Source: BRHc4a sp049323755
Lineage (GTDB): Bacteria; Bacillota; Desulfotomaculia; Desulfotomaculales; Desulfocucumaceae
Length of the DNA: 64,000 bases
Reading direction: 5' to 3'
NCBI GenBank assembly: GCA_049323755.1
Contig: JBMOPE010000038.1
Span: forward strand, 62,001-126,000
Position numbers and translations under genes: made by a program
The notes under the pieces: model-generated
The model's database searches: none
What the model saw: the letters and a program-made list of their open reading frames with translations, nothing else
What the model was told of the DNA's origin: nothing
Shown: piece by piece, positions 63,918 to 64,000 of the stretch
Layout: every line of letters starts with the position of its first letter
Position numbering within the stretch: position 1 is the stretch's first letter

Positions 63918-64000
63918 TCACTTGCCTATACAAAAATCGCTGAATATCCGGTCCAGCAAATCCTCGGTAACCGTGGATCCTGTTATTTCACCGAGGGCTT
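63918..64000 (-). CDS. mnmE: tRNA modification GTPase MnmE, C-terminal end (cut by window edge)
   Basis: The visible 26 residues (LGEITGSTVTEDLLDRIFSD then FCIGK and stop) are the universal MnmE C-terminus, including the FCIGK tail whose Cys is needed for modification. Confidence 0.92.
   Translation of the reverse strand, partial: ALGEITGSTVTEDLLDRIFSDFCIGK

Overview
The window looks like the chromosome of a low-to-mid-GC, anaerobic, endospore-forming Gram-positive bacterium, most likely of the Desulfotomaculum/Pelotomaculum (Peptococcaceae) type. Support: spore-linked genes (yyaC, lonC, a YkvI-like transporter), an SLH-domain surface protein, Firmicutes-style Shine-Dalgarno sites with many TTG/GTG starts, and gene orders typical of the Firmicutes origin region (mnmE-mnmG-rsmG-soj-parB with a perfect parS; rpsF-ssb-rpsR; yybS-rplI-lonC-dnaB-purA). 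The species is inferred from gene content only.

Layout. 1-18.7 kb is mostly a minus-strand surface-polysaccharide or glycoprotein-glycan locus: nucleotide-sugar dehydrogenase, four GT2 glycosyltransferases, manC, galU, a Wzx-like flippase, a large polytopic membrane protein, a UDP-hexose epimerase, a UDP-sulfoquinovose synthase and a geranylgeranyl-reductase-type flavoprotein. Embedded in it (2.2-6.3 kb) is a plus-strand patch with a probable small selenoprotein read through an in-frame UGA, a secreted PG-binding/CAP protein with long Thr-Pro linkers, a Cys-rich protein and an unknown protein. Part of this patch lies between two nearly identical 97-bp repeats.

19-22.5 kb has two unknown exported proteins and a MacB-like ABC transporter. 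22.9-27.1 kb is a plus-strand operon that I consider a main discovery: an exosortase/archaeosortase-family transpeptidase, an SLH protein ending in a PEF-CTERM-like sorting signal, two membrane-anchored Ig-like proteins and a CPBP protease. 27.1-37 kb is housekeeping (tRNA-Glu, tRNA-Lys, purA, a COG2509 flavoprotein, dnaB, lonC, rplI, yybS) plus a WcbI-like gene.

37.4-48 kb is a complete gas-vesicle locus. gvpA and a coiled-coil gene form one unit. A long operon carries gvpN, a coiled-coil protein, three GvpF/L proteins (one fused to a J-like domain), gvpG, gvpO, a GvpA paralogue fused to a zinc ribbon, gvpK, another GvpA paralogue, an Hsp20-like GvpH, a CDC48-type AAA unfoldase and an XRE regulator whose frame is broken at an A9 tract. 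48-64 kb is again origin-proximal core (rpsR, ssb, rpsF, DUF951, M18 peptidase, CvpA, YkvI, yyaC, larB, larC, DUF554, parB, soj, rsmG, mnmG, mnmE end). A hairpin-rich gene-free stretch at 58.7-59.35 kb may encode a structured RNA.

Intergenic spaces repeatedly hold elements made of inverted or tandem short iterated motifs (CACAGAGNN, CAGAATTC, GACAGGAG, CCCAATTC). At least two are diverged copies of one ~150-175 bp element in opposite orientations.
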